From Myxococcota bacterium (lineage in GTDB: Bacteria > Myxococcota_A > Polyangia > Polyangiales > Polyangiaceae), in assembly GCA_963169165.1 (NCBI GenBank), contig CAUJFL010000425.1, forward strand, positions 1-53,340: DNA of 53,340 bases, read 5' to 3'. Made by a program: the position numbers and the translations under genes. Numbering within the stretch: position 1 is the first letter of the stretch; each line of letters begins with the position of its first letter. Below are positions 1 to 9,560 of this stretch, in pieces. Below the pieces are notes generated by a model. It did not search any database. It was given only the letters and a program-made list of their open reading frames with translations, and was not told where the DNA came from.

Positions 1-23
1 ATTGTGTGGTGAATGCGGGCGCG

Positions 24-1412
24 ATGCGCGTCGGTCACCTCATCGGCCCGGAGCTTCGGGAGGTCCTCCGCGAGAGCCCCGAGGACGCGCGCGCGGTCCA
101 CGACGAGTTCCACCCGGAGGACGTCGCCGACGACGTCGCCGAGCTGCCCGACGACGAGGCCGCGAAGATCCTCACGCGGATGCCGGCCTCCGACGCCGCG
201 ACGATCTTCGAGCGCCTCGAGGATCACGAGCAGGAGGGCATCGTCGAGGAGCTCGGCCCCGAGTCGACCGCGCAGATCGCGGCCGAGATGGCGCCCGACG
301 ATCGCGCCGACCTGCTCGAGTCGCTCGACGAGGAGACCAGCGAGGCCATCCTCGCGAAGCTCGAGAAGATCGATCCCGAGGCCGCCGAGGAGGTGGCCGA
401 GATGGATCAGTGGCCGCAGGCCTCCGCGGGCCGCCTCATGACGCCCGCGTACGTCTCGGTCGCGCCGGGCGGCACGGTCGACGACGCCGTCCGCGCCATC
501 CGCGAGAACCGCGAGGCCGAGACCGCGAACTATGTCTACCTCGTCAACGAGAAGGATCGCCTCGTCGGCGTCGTGTCGATCCGCGAGCTGTTGCTGGCCG
601 CGCCGCCGACGCCGCTCTCCGAGCTGTCGACCGAGAACTTCATCTCGGTGCCGCCGACGATGGACCAGGAAGAGGTCGCGCGGCGGATGGCGAAATACGA
701 TCTCACCGCCCTGCCGGTCGTCGGAGACCGCGGCGTGTTCCTGGGGATCATCACGGTCGACGACGTGATCGACGTCCTCACCGAGGAGCAGAGCGAGGAC
801 GTCCAGAAGCTCGGCGCCGTCGAGCCGCTCGAGGCGCCCTACTTCGCGACCAGCTTCGGGACGTTCATCAAGAAGCGCGCGTCGTGGCTGATGGCGCTGT
901 TCATCGGCGAGTTCTTCACGGGCACCGCGCTCCGCAGCTACGACAGCGTGCTCGAGGCCGTGACGACGCTCGCGTTCTATGTCCCCTTGCTCGTGTCGAC
1001 CGGCGGCAACTCGGGCGGGCAGTCGTCGAGCCTGATCATCCGTGGCATGGCCACCGGCGACATCCGCCTCTCCGACTGGCGGCGCGTGCTCGCGCGCGAG
1101 GTCGCCCAGGGGTTCGCGCTCGGCTTCATCCTCGCGACGGTGGGCATCGCGCGCGTGATGCTCTGGGGCGACGGCATCAAGTTCGCCATCGTGATCGCCA
1201 TCACGCTGATCGGGATCGTGATCATGGGTTGCACGGTCGGGTCGATGCTGCCGTTCGTGCTGAAGCGGCTGCGCTTCGATCCGGCGACCAGCTCGGCGCC
1301 GTTCATCGCCAGCCTCGTCGACGTGCTCGGGATCATCATCTACTTCAACGTCGCGCGCTTCGTCCTCTCCGACGTGATCGCCGCCGCGGCGAAGGCGGCG
1401 GCGCCTCACTGA
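24..1412 (+). CDS. mgtE: MgtE-type magnesium transporter (N domain, CBS pair, C-terminal TM domain)
   Basis: Translation has MgtE N-domain (DVAELPDDEAAKILTRMPASDAATIFERLE), CBS domains (RLMTPAYVSV..., LPVVGDRGVFLGIITVDDVIDV) and TM region with STGGNSGGQSSSLIIRGMATGDI. Start could be at 6 or 24. Confidence 0.95.
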   Translation: MRVGHLIGPELREVLRESPEDARAVHDEFHPEDVADDVAELPDDEAAKILTRMPASDAATIFERLEDHEQEGIVEELGPESTAQIAAEMAPDDRADLLESLDEETSEAILAKLEKIDPEAAEEVAEMDQWPQASAGRLMTPAYVSVAPGGTVDDAVRAIRENREAETANYVYLVNEKDRLVGVVSIRELLLAAPPTPLSELSTENFISVPPTMDQEEVARRMAKYDLTALPVVGDRGVFLGIITVDDVIDVLTEEQSEDVQKLGAVEPLEAPYFATSFGTFIKKRASWLMALFIGEFFTGTALRSYDSVLEAVTTLAFYVPLLVSTGGNSGGQSSSLIIRGMATGDIRLSDWRRVLAREVAQGFALGFILATVGIARVMLWGDGIKFAIVIAITLIGIVIMGCTVGSMLPFVLKRLRFDPATSSAPFIASLVDVLGIIIYFNVARFVLSDVIAAAAKAAAPH

Positions 1413-1488
1413 ATTCGGTGACAGGGTTGGCGCGCACGCCCCGGCTGTCGTAGGAAGCTCGGCCCGCCCCGTCAGCGCCCACAGAATC

Positions 1489-2127
1489 ATGCAGCAAGCC
1501 CCCGAGCCCTACGAGCCCGCCCTCGACGCGCCGCCCCCCGCCCCCGCGGCGGCCCAGCCGACGCCGCGCACCGGGCCGGGCTATTTGTTCCTCCTCGTCG
1601 TGTCGATGGTGTCGCTCGTCGCCGATCTCGGCACCAAGTTCTGGGCCGAGAAGACGCTGGTCGTCGGCGACACGCCCGCGCCCCGGCAGATCATCAAGGG
1701 CGTGTTCGGCTTCATCCTCGCGAAGAACAAGGGCGGCGCGTGGGGTCTGTTGCAAAATCACTCGGAGAAGATCCGCAAGCCCTTCTTCGTGATCGTGAGC
1801 GTCCTCGCGATCGTCTTCATCGTGTCGCTGTACAGGCGCCTGAGCCCCAAGCAGACGGCGCTGAAGTGGGGGCTGCCGCTCGTGCTCGGCGGCGCGCTCG
1901 GCAACCTGGTCGATCGCATCCGCTACGGCTACGTGATCGACTTCATCGATTTTCAGGCCACCTGGGACAACCTCCCGCACCACTGGCCGACGTTCAACGT
2001 CGCCGACATCGCGATCTGCGTCGGCGTCGCGCTGATGGCGCTCGACATGCTCTCCGGCAAGAGGCTCGCGCCGGTGACGCCGCCCGCGCCGCCCGCGCCC
2101 GCGCCCGAGCTGCCGCCGGTGGGGTGA
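1489..2127 (+). CDS. lspA: Lipoprotein signal peptidase (signal peptidase II)
   Basis: LspA motifs GNLVDRIRYGYVIDFIDF and FNVADIAICVG, multi-TM. Confidence 0.93.
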   Translation: MQQAPEPYEPALDAPPPAPAAAQPTPRTGPGYLFLLVVSMVSLVADLGTKFWAEKTLVVGDTPAPRQIIKGVFGFILAKNKGGAWGLLQNHSEKIRKPFFVIVSVLAIVFIVSLYRRLSPKQTALKWGLPLVLGGALGNLVDRIRYGYVIDFIDFQATWDNLPHHWPTFNVADIAICVGVALMALDMLSGKRLAPVTPPAPPAPAPELPPVG

Positions 2128-2133
2128 GCGCGC

Positions 2134-3069
2134 ATGCGCGGCACGCTGTTCCGGCTGTTCGACGTCGGCGCGCCCTCGTACTTCGTGCTGCTGCTGACGG
2201 GGTTCATCCTCGCCACGATCGTCGGGTGCGTCTGGGCGCGGCGCATCGGCGAGGACCCGGACGTGATGGTGGATCTCGCGCTCGCGATGCTGCTGTCGGG
2301 CGTGGTCGGCGCGCGGCTGCTTCATGTGCTCGCCGACGGCTATTTCTGGGACTACGTCCACCTCTGCACGGCGCCGTCGCAGGTCGACTGGCGCGTGACC
2401 GCGGCCGAGTGCGCGAGCCCGCGCTACAACGGCGTGTGGGACGCCGCGAAGAACGTCTGTCACCCGAAGGAGGCCGACTGCCTCGCGTGGGCCGCGTTCT
2501 GGGCGGGCGGGCTCGCTTACTATGGCGGGCTCGCGGGCGCGCTGCCTGCGGGCTACTGGCTGCTGAAGCGCGACAAGTTCCCCTTCTGGAAGGCCGCCGA
2601 CCTGGTCGGGATGGTGATGGCGCTCGGGCTGGCGTTCGGGCGGATGGGCTGCCTTCTCGCGGGCTGCTGCTTCGGCGTCGAGAGCCGCTCCACCTGGGGC
2701 CTCGTGTTCCCGCCGTTCTCGCCCGCGAGCGAGTGGCAGTGGCGTCACGGCATGCTCGCCACCAAGGCCGCGCCGTCGCTCGCGGTCGTGCCGACGCAGA
2801 TGCTCGAGAGCGCGGCGTCGCTCGGGATCTTCGCGTTCTGCCTGATGTGGCTGCACCCGCGCAAGCGCTACGACGGGCAGGTGTTCTTCGCGATGCTGGC
2901 GCTCTACTCGATCGCGCGGTTCGTGCTCGAGTTCTTCCGCTCCGACGATCGCGGGGGCGTCGGCCCGTTCTCCACGTCGCAGTGGATCGGGATCGGCCTC
3001 GTCGCCGCCGCTGCGCTCGCGCACCGCGCCCGGGCGCGAGGCGGCCTGGCGATCGTCACGACCGCGTGA
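2134..3069 (+). CDS. lgt: Prolipoprotein diacylglyceryl transferase, variant with Cys-rich periplasmic insertion
   Basis: Lgt-like topology, FGRMGCLLAGCCFG, WAGGLAYYGGLAGA, C-terminal RFVLEFFRSDDRGG; directly downstream of lspA. Confidence 0.88.
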   Translation: MRGTLFRLFDVGAPSYFVLLLTGFILATIVGCVWARRIGEDPDVMVDLALAMLLSGVVGARLLHVLADGYFWDYVHLCTAPSQVDWRVTAAECASPRYNGVWDAAKNVCHPKEADCLAWAAFWAGGLAYYGGLAGALPAGYWLLKRDKFPFWKAADLVGMVMALGLAFGRMGCLLAGCCFGVESRSTWGLVFPPFSPASEWQWRHGMLATKAAPSLAVVPTQMLESAASLGIFAFCLMWLHPRKRYDGQVFFAMLALYSIARFVLEFFRSDDRGGVGPFSTSQWIGIGLVAAAALAHRARARGGLAIVTTA

Positions 3070-4117
3070 CCGAGGCGAGCTGTCCGCACGCCGCGCCGAC
3101 GTCGCCGCCGCCGCTGTAGCGCAGGTGCGGGGTCGCGCCGCGGTCGCGCAGCACCTCGAGGAACCTCGCCGCGCGCGCGTCTCCCTGGCGTCGAAACGGA
3201 TCGGTCGCGTCGTCGGCGATGCGATTGTACGGGACCACGCTGACGCGCGGACGCACGCCGGTGGCCTGGTGGAAGCGAGCGACGAGATCCGCGAGCGCGC
3301 GCGCGTCCTCGTCGTGATCGTTGTGACCGTCGAGCGGCGTGACCGCGAACATCGGCGCGCTCCCCGACACGCGCGCGTGCTCGATCGCCGCGTCGAGCAC
3401 CTCGTCGAGCGGGTGCGCCCGCGCGATGGGCATCAGGCGCTCGCGCACCTCCTGGCGCGCGCTCCCGATCGACAGCCCGAGCCTCACCTTGGGCGCCTCG
3501 CGCGCGAGCCTGCGGATGCCCGACGGAACCCCCGCGGTGCAGACGGTGATGGCCTTGCGATCGATCGCGAGACCGGACGGCTCGGACAGCACGAAGATCG
3601 CCTCGAGCACGCGATCGAGGTTGCTCATCGGCTCGCCCATGCCTTGAAACACGACGCCGTGGACGCGCTCGCCCGCGCCGAGATCGAGCGTGCGACGCGC
3701 GACGCGCACCTGCTCGACGATCTCCCAGGTCTGCAGGTTGCGAACGAGGCCAAGGCGACCCGTCGCGCAGAACGCGCACGCGAGCGCGCAGCCGACCTGC
3801 GAGCTGACGCACACCGAGAAGCGCCCGGGCCTGTGCAGGGGGATGCGCACGGCCTCGATCAGCGCGCCGTCGGCGAGGCGCAGCACGAACTTGCGAAACG
3901 GATCGAGCTGGCTGCGCTCCTCGCGGACGAGGTCGAGCGACGGCGCCGTGTACATGGACGCGACGCGCTCGCGCGATGCCTTGCGGACGTGGGCGAGCGG
4001 CGCGTCGGGGGGCTCGTCGCGAAACAGCGACGCCAGGATCCGGCGCGCGCAAGGCAGCGGGACGCCCGCGTCGGCCGACAGGCGCGCGGGGGTCGTCGCC
4101 TGCAGAGCGCGCGTCAC
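3056..4117 (-). CDS. RlmN-like radical SAM RNA methyltransferase
   Basis: VCVSSQVGCALACAFCATG (CxxxCxxC), GMGEPMSNLD, DVGAACGQLA C-terminal Cys motif; GTG start overlaps the TGA stop of trmB. Confidence 0.82.
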   Translation of the reverse strand: MTRALQATTPARLSADAGVPLPCARRILASLFRDEPPDAPLAHVRKASRERVASMYTAPSLDLVREERSQLDPFRKFVLRLADGALIEAVRIPLHRPGRFSVCVSSQVGCALACAFCATGRLGLVRNLQTWEIVEQVRVARRTLDLGAGERVHGVVFQGMGEPMSNLDRVLEAIFVLSEPSGLAIDRKAITVCTAGVPSGIRRLAREAPKVRLGLSIGSARQEVRERLMPIARAHPLDEVLDAAIEHARVSGSAPMFAVTPLDGHNDHDEDARALADLVARFHQATGVRPRVSVVPYNRIADDATDPFRRQGDARAARFLEVLRDRGATPHLRYSGGGDVGAACGQLASVTRS

Positions 4118-4740
4118 GCGCGTCTCCACCGCATCCTGTGGACCGGCAGCCCGTCCTCGTCGGCGCGCTTCTCGCGGTTGGAGCGCGCGCCGTAGGGGTT
4201 GCAGGCGAGGCGCGGGTGCCCCTCGACCTCGCCGGCCGCGATCAGCCGCGGCTCGCGGGCGATCTCCGTCATGTACTGCGCCGCGCGATCTTCGACGTCG
4301 GTCTGCACGTACAGCTCGCCGCCGGACCGCAGCAGCCGCGTGATCTCGGCGATCAGCGCGTCGCCGATCACGAAGCGCTTCGCGTGGCGCTTCTTCCACC
4401 ACGGATCGGGGAAGTGAACGAAGAAGCGCGTGACCGAGGCGTCGGGCCGCAGCTTGGTCAAGGCGACGCGCGCGTCGTCGGCGAGCACGCGACCGCGGGC
4501 GCCGAGCCCCCGCGCGCGCACCTTCTCGTCGACGAGCTGCGACCACTTGCGCCGGATCTCGAGGCCGAGCACGCGCGCGGCGGGCGCCGCGACGAGCCGC
4601 TCGAGCAAGAACATCCCGCGGCCTGGGCCGATCTCGATCTCGAGCTCGCCCGTCTGCTGCGTGAGCAGCGACGCGACGTCGACCTCGTCGGAGTCGGGCA
4701 GGCGCGGCGCGTCGACGTACGGCGAGGCGACGCGGGCCAA
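4114..4740 (-). CDS. trmB: tRNA (guanine-N7-)-methyltransferase
   Basis: EIGPGRGMFLLERL, FFVHFPDPWWKKRHAKRFV, GGELYVQTDVEDRAAQY. Confidence 0.92.
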   Translation of the reverse strand: MARVASPYVDAPRLPDSDEVDVASLLTQQTGELEIEIGPGRGMFLLERLVAAPAARVLGLEIRRKWSQLVDEKVRARGLGARGRVLADDARVALTKLRPDASVTRFFVHFPDPWWKKRHAKRFVIGDALIAEITRLLRSGGELYVQTDVEDRAAQYMTEIAREPRLIAAGEVEGHPRLACNPYGARSNREKRADEDGLPVHRMRWRRA

Positions 4741-4741
4741 G

Positions 4742-5896
4742 TCAGAACGATCCGCTCACGCCGAGGCCCGCTCGTGTCTTGCCGACCAGCGGCGTGACCA
4801 CGGCGCGGCCGCGCGCGGACGTCGCCGAGTGCCCAGGCTTCGGTGAGGTGACGAGCAGGTAGGTGCCCGCGCCGGCGGCGAGCGCGCCGACGCCGAAGAA
4901 CACGTACTGCAGCGTCTGGAACTTGGACCCGGAGCTGCACACGCTGTCGGCGTCGGCGGGGCTCGCCGCGCCCGGGACACGGGACACCTTGCCCTGCGCC
5001 GCGGCGTCGCAGGCGTCCTCGTTGGGGCCGAACCCGCTGCGGTAGGCGGAGAAGCCCGCGTCGTCGTTGGCGCCCTTGACCTTCAGCATCGAGTAGAGGC
5101 CGCCCGCGATCAGCGCGCCGCCGACGCCGACGCCGACGAAGCCCGCGGTGCGCTTCCATGATTTACCCCCGGCGGAGTCGATCGCGATCGATCCGTCGCC
5201 GCCTCCCGACGCGGTGGGCGGCGCGAGCGTGATCTCGACGACGCCGGCCGCGCCGACCTTGCCCTCGGCCGTCGCGAGCAGCTTGTCGCCCTGCTTGACC
5301 TCGAACCTGTGCGCGCCGACCGGGAGGGACAGCTCGCGCCCGGCCGTGGCCTGGCCGGACGCCTTGCCGTCGATGAACAGCTCGCCCGCGACGCCGCCCG
5401 CGAGCGCGAGCTTCGCGGCGCCTATCTTGCCGAACAGCCGCTGGACCATCTGATCGGCCTGCTTGGCGAGCTCGGGCGCGGTCGCCGACGTGAGCGTGCC
5501 GGGGTAGGTGAACTGCTGGCGCGCCTCGGACTGGTTGCGTCGCCACAGGTGAAGATCGGCGACGACCTGTCCGTCGGGCTGCTTGCGCATCGTCCCCCAG
5601 ATGTAGGCGTCGGTCTTCAGCTTGTCGGCGATCTTGACCTGGCAGGCCGTGTCCGGGACGTCGCCGCACTTCAGCGCGAGGAGGATCACCTGGAGCGACA
5701 CGTCGCCGTCGCCGAGCGAGTGATCGGGCAGCGCCTTGATCGTGGTCTTCAGCGCGCCAGTGAGCGCCTTCGCCTGATCGTCGGAGTCTTCGGTGGAGAC
5801 CTCGAGCACGTGGAGCGCGGGGCCGGCGGCCAGGCAGACACGGGGGGCCAGCGCGGCGAACGAGGCGGCGGCGAGGGCGAGGCGAAGCGTACGCAT
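4742..5896 (-). CDS. Exported hypothetical protein with PEGA-like segment and C-terminal TM helices
   Basis: N-terminal signal peptide; GELFIDGKASGQATAGRELSLPVGAHRFEV resembles PEGA domain; two hydrophobic segments downstream. Confidence 0.7.
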   Translation of the reverse strand: MRTLRLALAAASFAALAPRVCLAAGPALHVLEVSTEDSDDQAKALTGALKTTIKALPDHSLGDGDVSLQVILLALKCGDVPDTACQVKIADKLKTDAYIWGTMRKQPDGQVVADLHLWRRNQSEARQQFTYPGTLTSATAPELAKQADQMVQRLFGKIGAAKLALAGGVAGELFIDGKASGQATAGRELSLPVGAHRFEVKQGDKLLATAEGKVGAAGVVEITLAPPTASGGGDGSIAIDSAGGKSWKRTAGFVGVGVGGALIAGGLYSMLKVKGANDDAGFSAYRSGFGPNEDACDAAAQGKVSRVPGAASPADADSVCSSGSKFQTLQYVFFGVGALAAGAGTYLLVTSPKPGHSATSARGRAVVTPLVGKTRAGLGVSGSF

Positions 5897-5925
5897 GCGT
5901 GCAAGAGCCTACTCCAACTCGCCGG

Positions 5926-7989
5926 TCAGCGCGCGAGATCGGTTCGGAGGACGACCGTCCTCGCGCGCTCGGGAACGATGAGGCCGACGAGCGCGCCGAA
6001 CGCAGGGAAGGGCGACAGCTCGTCGGACACGCCGTCGTCGCGCACGACCGTCGCGCGCATCGTCTCCAGGTAGTTCGTCGCGATCGTCAGCGGACACGGC
6101 CCCGGTCCGTCGAGCGACACCCGCATCGAGGCGTCGCGTGGCGCGACCTCGATCGCCCTCACCTTCAGCGCGCCGCAGTCCGGGTGGAGGGCGGGCAGCG
6201 CGGGCCTCCGAGGGTCGTCCTCGACCAGCAGCATCGTGCGCCTCGCCAGCGCGCGGGTCTGCTCGGGCTCGGCGCGCAGCGCGGCGCCGAGCGCGCCGAA
6301 CGTCGGGACCCACGCGACCCCGGCGCTCCGCCACGCCGGGCCCGCCGCGCGGGCCGTCTCGTACCACCGCGGGTCGCCCCGACGATCGCGATCGATGAGC
6401 ACGCGGACGTCGTAGAGCTGGCCCAGGACCGCGAGCTCGGGCGTCCGCGGCTCGAACTGAAAATAGGTGCCCGCCCCGTCGACGCGCGCGCCGACGCCGC
6501 GGACCAGGGCGTCGAACCGTCGCGTCGGGTACCCGTAGCCCTCGATCGTCGACAGCCCGTACGCGACCGCCGTGTTGATGCCGAACACCCGGTGCCGATC
6601 GGCCAGCAGCAGCCGCTCGACGGGCGAGGTGAGCCCCGGCACGAGCGCGGCGATGCGCGCGCCCTCTCGCGTCGGCGCCTCGACGAGGTCGCCGCGGGGC
6701 GCGAGCACGCGGGGCAGCTTCTCGCGGAACGCGCCGACCGACAGCGCCGCCAGCGCGACCGGCGCGGCGAGCGCGAGCGGCCGCGAGCGCCTGGAGCTCG
6801 AGCGCGCCGCCACCACGGCGCCGATCGCGACGCCCCAAGCGAGCGGGCCCGACCAGCTCGCAGGCAACAAACTCAACGCAACCAGCGAGCAGAGCGCCGC
6901 GAGCTCGAGCCTGGACGCGCCGCGGAGCCGCGCCTCTGCCTGGCGGAGCAGCGTCGCCGCCGCGATCACGAGCAGCGCGAGCGCGGGCACCATGACGGCG
7001 CGGTGAGGCACGCGAAAGGCGCGAACGAGCGGGAGCTCGAGCAGCGGCGCGGACATCCACCCGACGCCGCTCGCGAAGCCCAGCGCGACGACGAGCGAGG
7101 CCGTGACGGTGACGACCACGCCCGTCGCGCGCCGCGACGGCATCGCGAGGAACAGCAGCAGCGGCGGCCCGAACGCCAGATGAGTCTCGTGGACGAGCTC
7201 GCTCGGACGACCGGAAGGCAGGCGCGCGTGCGACCACGCGAGCGACGAGAGCCAGTCGCGCGCGCTCGCCTGAACGTACGAGTACACCATGTCCTCGGCG
7301 CCGCTGCGGAGGGCGTCGCTGCTCTTCACGAGGCGGAGCATCGCGCCGAGCTTCGGCCACGACACCGCGAGCGCGAGCGCGACGAGGAGCGCCGCGGGCC
7401 ACAGCGCGCGCGCTGCGGTCGAGCGCCGCCCGCCGCGCGCGTCTCCCCACGCGACCGCCAGCGCGATCGGCGCCCCGAACAGGCCCGAGTAGAGCAGCAG
7501 CTGGAACGAGTGAGACGTGAACGCGTGCGCGAACACGGCGAACGCGACGAGCGCGAGGCAGCCTGTCACGCGCCGCTGCCTCGCCGCGGCGATGAGCGCC
7601 AGCGCCGCGACGAAGGCGGTCGCGCCCCACAAGAGGTTGAGGTGCCCGTACGTCACGCGCCAGCCGACGATCGGCGCGAACGCGAACACCGGCGACACCA
7701 GGACGAGCAGGCCGACCCCGGGGCGGCGAGGCGGCGACCACGGCGTCGGCCGGTCGAGCCCCGTGGCCAGCGACGCGCTCGCGTGCGCGCAGAGGAAGCC
7801 GAGCGCGGCCTGCGTCGCCAGCACGGCGACGTCGTAGGCGACGACCGACGGCAGCCCCATCCACGCGCCGAGCGTGAACACCGGCGGCGCGCCGTAGACG
7901 CCGACGAGGCTCGCGCCCCCGAGCACGCCGGGCGAGTACCACGCCGCCCGCCAGTCGCCGCCGGCCGCGCGCAGCCGATCGCTCAGCAA
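5926..7989 (-). CDS. Large multi-pass membrane protein (possibly glycosyltransferase-like/YfhO-like)
   Basis: Many hydrophobic helices over 687 aa; frame stays open upstream of 7989 to about 8110, so the true start is uncertain. Confidence 0.65.
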   Translation of the reverse strand: MLSDRLRAAGGDWRAAWYSPGVLGGASLVGVYGAPPVFTLGAWMGLPSVVAYDVAVLATQAALGFLCAHASASLATGLDRPTPWSPPRRPGVGLLVLVSPVFAFAPIVGWRVTYGHLNLLWGATAFVAALALIAAARQRRVTGCLALVAFAVFAHAFTSHSFQLLLYSGLFGAPIALAVAWGDARGGRRSTAARALWPAALLVALALAVSWPKLGAMLRLVKSSDALRSGAEDMVYSYVQASARDWLSSLAWSHARLPSGRPSELVHETHLAFGPPLLLFLAMPSRRATGVVVTVTASLVVALGFASGVGWMSAPLLELPLVRAFRVPHRAVMVPALALLVIAAATLLRQAEARLRGASRLELAALCSLVALSLLPASWSGPLAWGVAIGAVVAARSSSRRSRPLALAAPVALAALSVGAFREKLPRVLAPRGDLVEAPTREGARIAALVPGLTSPVERLLLADRHRVFGINTAVAYGLSTIEGYGYPTRRFDALVRGVGARVDGAGTYFQFEPRTPELAVLGQLYDVRVLIDRDRRGDPRWYETARAAGPAWRSAGVAWVPTFGALGAALRAEPEQTRALARRTMLLVEDDPRRPALPALHPDCGALKVRAIEVAPRDASMRVSLDGPGPCPLTIATNYLETMRATVVRDDGVSDELSPFPAFGALVGLIVPERARTVVLRTDLAR

Positions 7990-8225
7990 GAGGTAGAGCT
8001 GAGAGTCCGCCGCGCCCAGCAGCGCGCCGCCGTCCCACCCGAGGGCGAGCGACCAGACGACGACGACGAGCGCGGCGATCCCGATCAGCTGCCGCGCATC
8101 GGGGCGATCGGCGCTCCTCCTCTCTCGAATGCGCCGCGGTTGGTACGACGATGCCGGCCGGCGGCGCGGGTCGGCGAGCCGCGCCGCCCCGCGCGCGGCA
8201 ACTTGTGCGACGCTCGCCCGCGCGA

Positions 8226-9560
8226 ATGAAGAAGAACTACGTCCTCGACACGAACGTCCTCATCTACGACCCGCACGCCATCTACAAGTTCGAAGACAAC
8301 GACGTCATCGTGCCGATCTTCGTCATCGAGGAGATCGACCAGTTCAAGCGAGAGGGGACGGAGCGGGGGCGCAACGCGCGGACGGTGACGAGGTTCCTCG
8401 ACGAGCTCCGCGCGCAGGGCGGCTCGCTCGCGAAGGGCGTCCCCTTGCCCGGCGGCGGCACGCTGCGGGTGGCCGTGCCGAAGGATCGCCCCGAGCTCGC
8501 GAGCGCCCTCGACAAGACCGCGCAGGACCAGGCGATCTTGCAGACCGCGATCCTCGAGATGGCCGCCGCGCGCGACCGGCCGACGATCTTCGTCACGATG
8601 GACACCAACCTCCGCATCCGCGCGGACGCGGTGGGCGTCGCCTCGCAGAACTACGAGAACCAGCGCGTCGAGGCCGACAAATTCGATCAAGGGATCGTCG
8701 AGCTGCCGGTCGCGCCCGAGCTGGTGGACCGCTTCTTTCACGAGGGGCAGCTCCCCGCGCCGAAGGGCGCCGAGCTGTCGGCCAACATGTGCGTGCTGCT
8801 GCGCGACGAGAACTCGCCGACGCACACCGCGCTCGGTCGCTTCCACGGAGACCGACAGCTGATCCTGCCGCTGCGCGTGCCCGCCGCTGGCGTGATGGGG
8901 CTGCGGCCGCGCAACAAGGAGCAGACGTTCGCGCTCGAGCTCTTGCTCGACAACTCGGTGCGCCTGGTCACCGTGCTCGGCAAGGCTGGCACTGGCAAGA
9001 CGCTGCTCGCCATCGCCGCCGGCCTGCGTCGCACCGTCGACGACGAGGTCTACACGCGCATGCTGGTGTCGCGCCCCGTGATCCCGCTCGGGCGCGACGT
9101 CGGCTACCTGCCAGGTGACATCGACGAGAAGCTCAACCCGTGGATGCAACCCATCTTTGACAACCTCGAGTTCTTGTATGGCTCGAAGGACAAGGGCGAA
9201 AAGAAGAAGGAGGGAGGCGGCGGGCGCGCGTTCATGGAGCTGCTCGACAACGGCACCGTGCACATCGAGCCGCTCACCTACATCCGCGGCCGCTCGCTCC
9301 CGCACCAGTACCTCATCATCGACGAGGCGCAGAACCTCACCCCCCACGAGGTCAAGACGATCATCACCCGCTGCGGCGAGGGGACCAAGATCGTGCTGAC
9401 CGGCGATCCATATCAAATTGACAATCCTTACGTTGACAGCGCCACCAACGGGCTGACGGTGGCGGCGCACAGGTTCAAGGGGCAGACCATCGCGGGGCAC
9501 GTGGTGCTGTCGAAGGGCGAGCGCTCCGACCTCGCCGAGCTGGCCGCGAACCTGCTGTGA
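8226..9560 (+). CDS. PIN domain-PhoH family ATPase fusion (YlaK-like)
   Basis: N-terminal PIN (NYVLDTNVLIYDPHAIYKFEDNDVIVPIFVIEEIDQFK) and PhoH ATPase with Walker A GKAGTGKT and LIIDEAQNLTPHEVKTIITRCGEGTKIVLTGD. Confidence 0.93.
   Translation: MKKNYVLDTNVLIYDPHAIYKFEDNDVIVPIFVIEEIDQFKREGTERGRNARTVTRFLDELRAQGGSLAKGVPLPGGGTLRVAVPKDRPELASALDKTAQDQAILQTAILEMAAARDRPTIFVTMDTNLRIRADAVGVASQNYENQRVEADKFDQGIVELPVAPELVDRFFHEGQLPAPKGAELSANMCVLLRDENSPTHTALGRFHGDRQLILPLRVPAAGVMGLRPRNKEQTFALELLLDNSVRLVTVLGKAGTGKTLLAIAAGLRRTVDDEVYTRMLVSRPVIPLGRDVGYLPGDIDEKLNPWMQPIFDNLEFLYGSKDKGEKKKEGGGGRAFMELLDNGTVHIEPLTYIRGRSLPHQYLIIDEAQNLTPHEVKTIITRCGEGTKIVLTGDPYQIDNPYVDSATNGLTVAAHRFKGQTIAGHVVLSKGERSDLAELAANLL

Noticed and set aside
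1345-3024. Long minus-strand ORF (559 aa) opposite lspA/lgt
   Set aside because: Arg/Glu/His-rich shadow ORF typical of high-GC antisense frames; the plus strand encodes clear LspA and Lgt.
5899-8229. 776-aa plus-strand ORF
   Set aside because: Composition (R/E/H/D-rich, no domain) is an antisense artefact of the membrane protein encoded on the minus strand.
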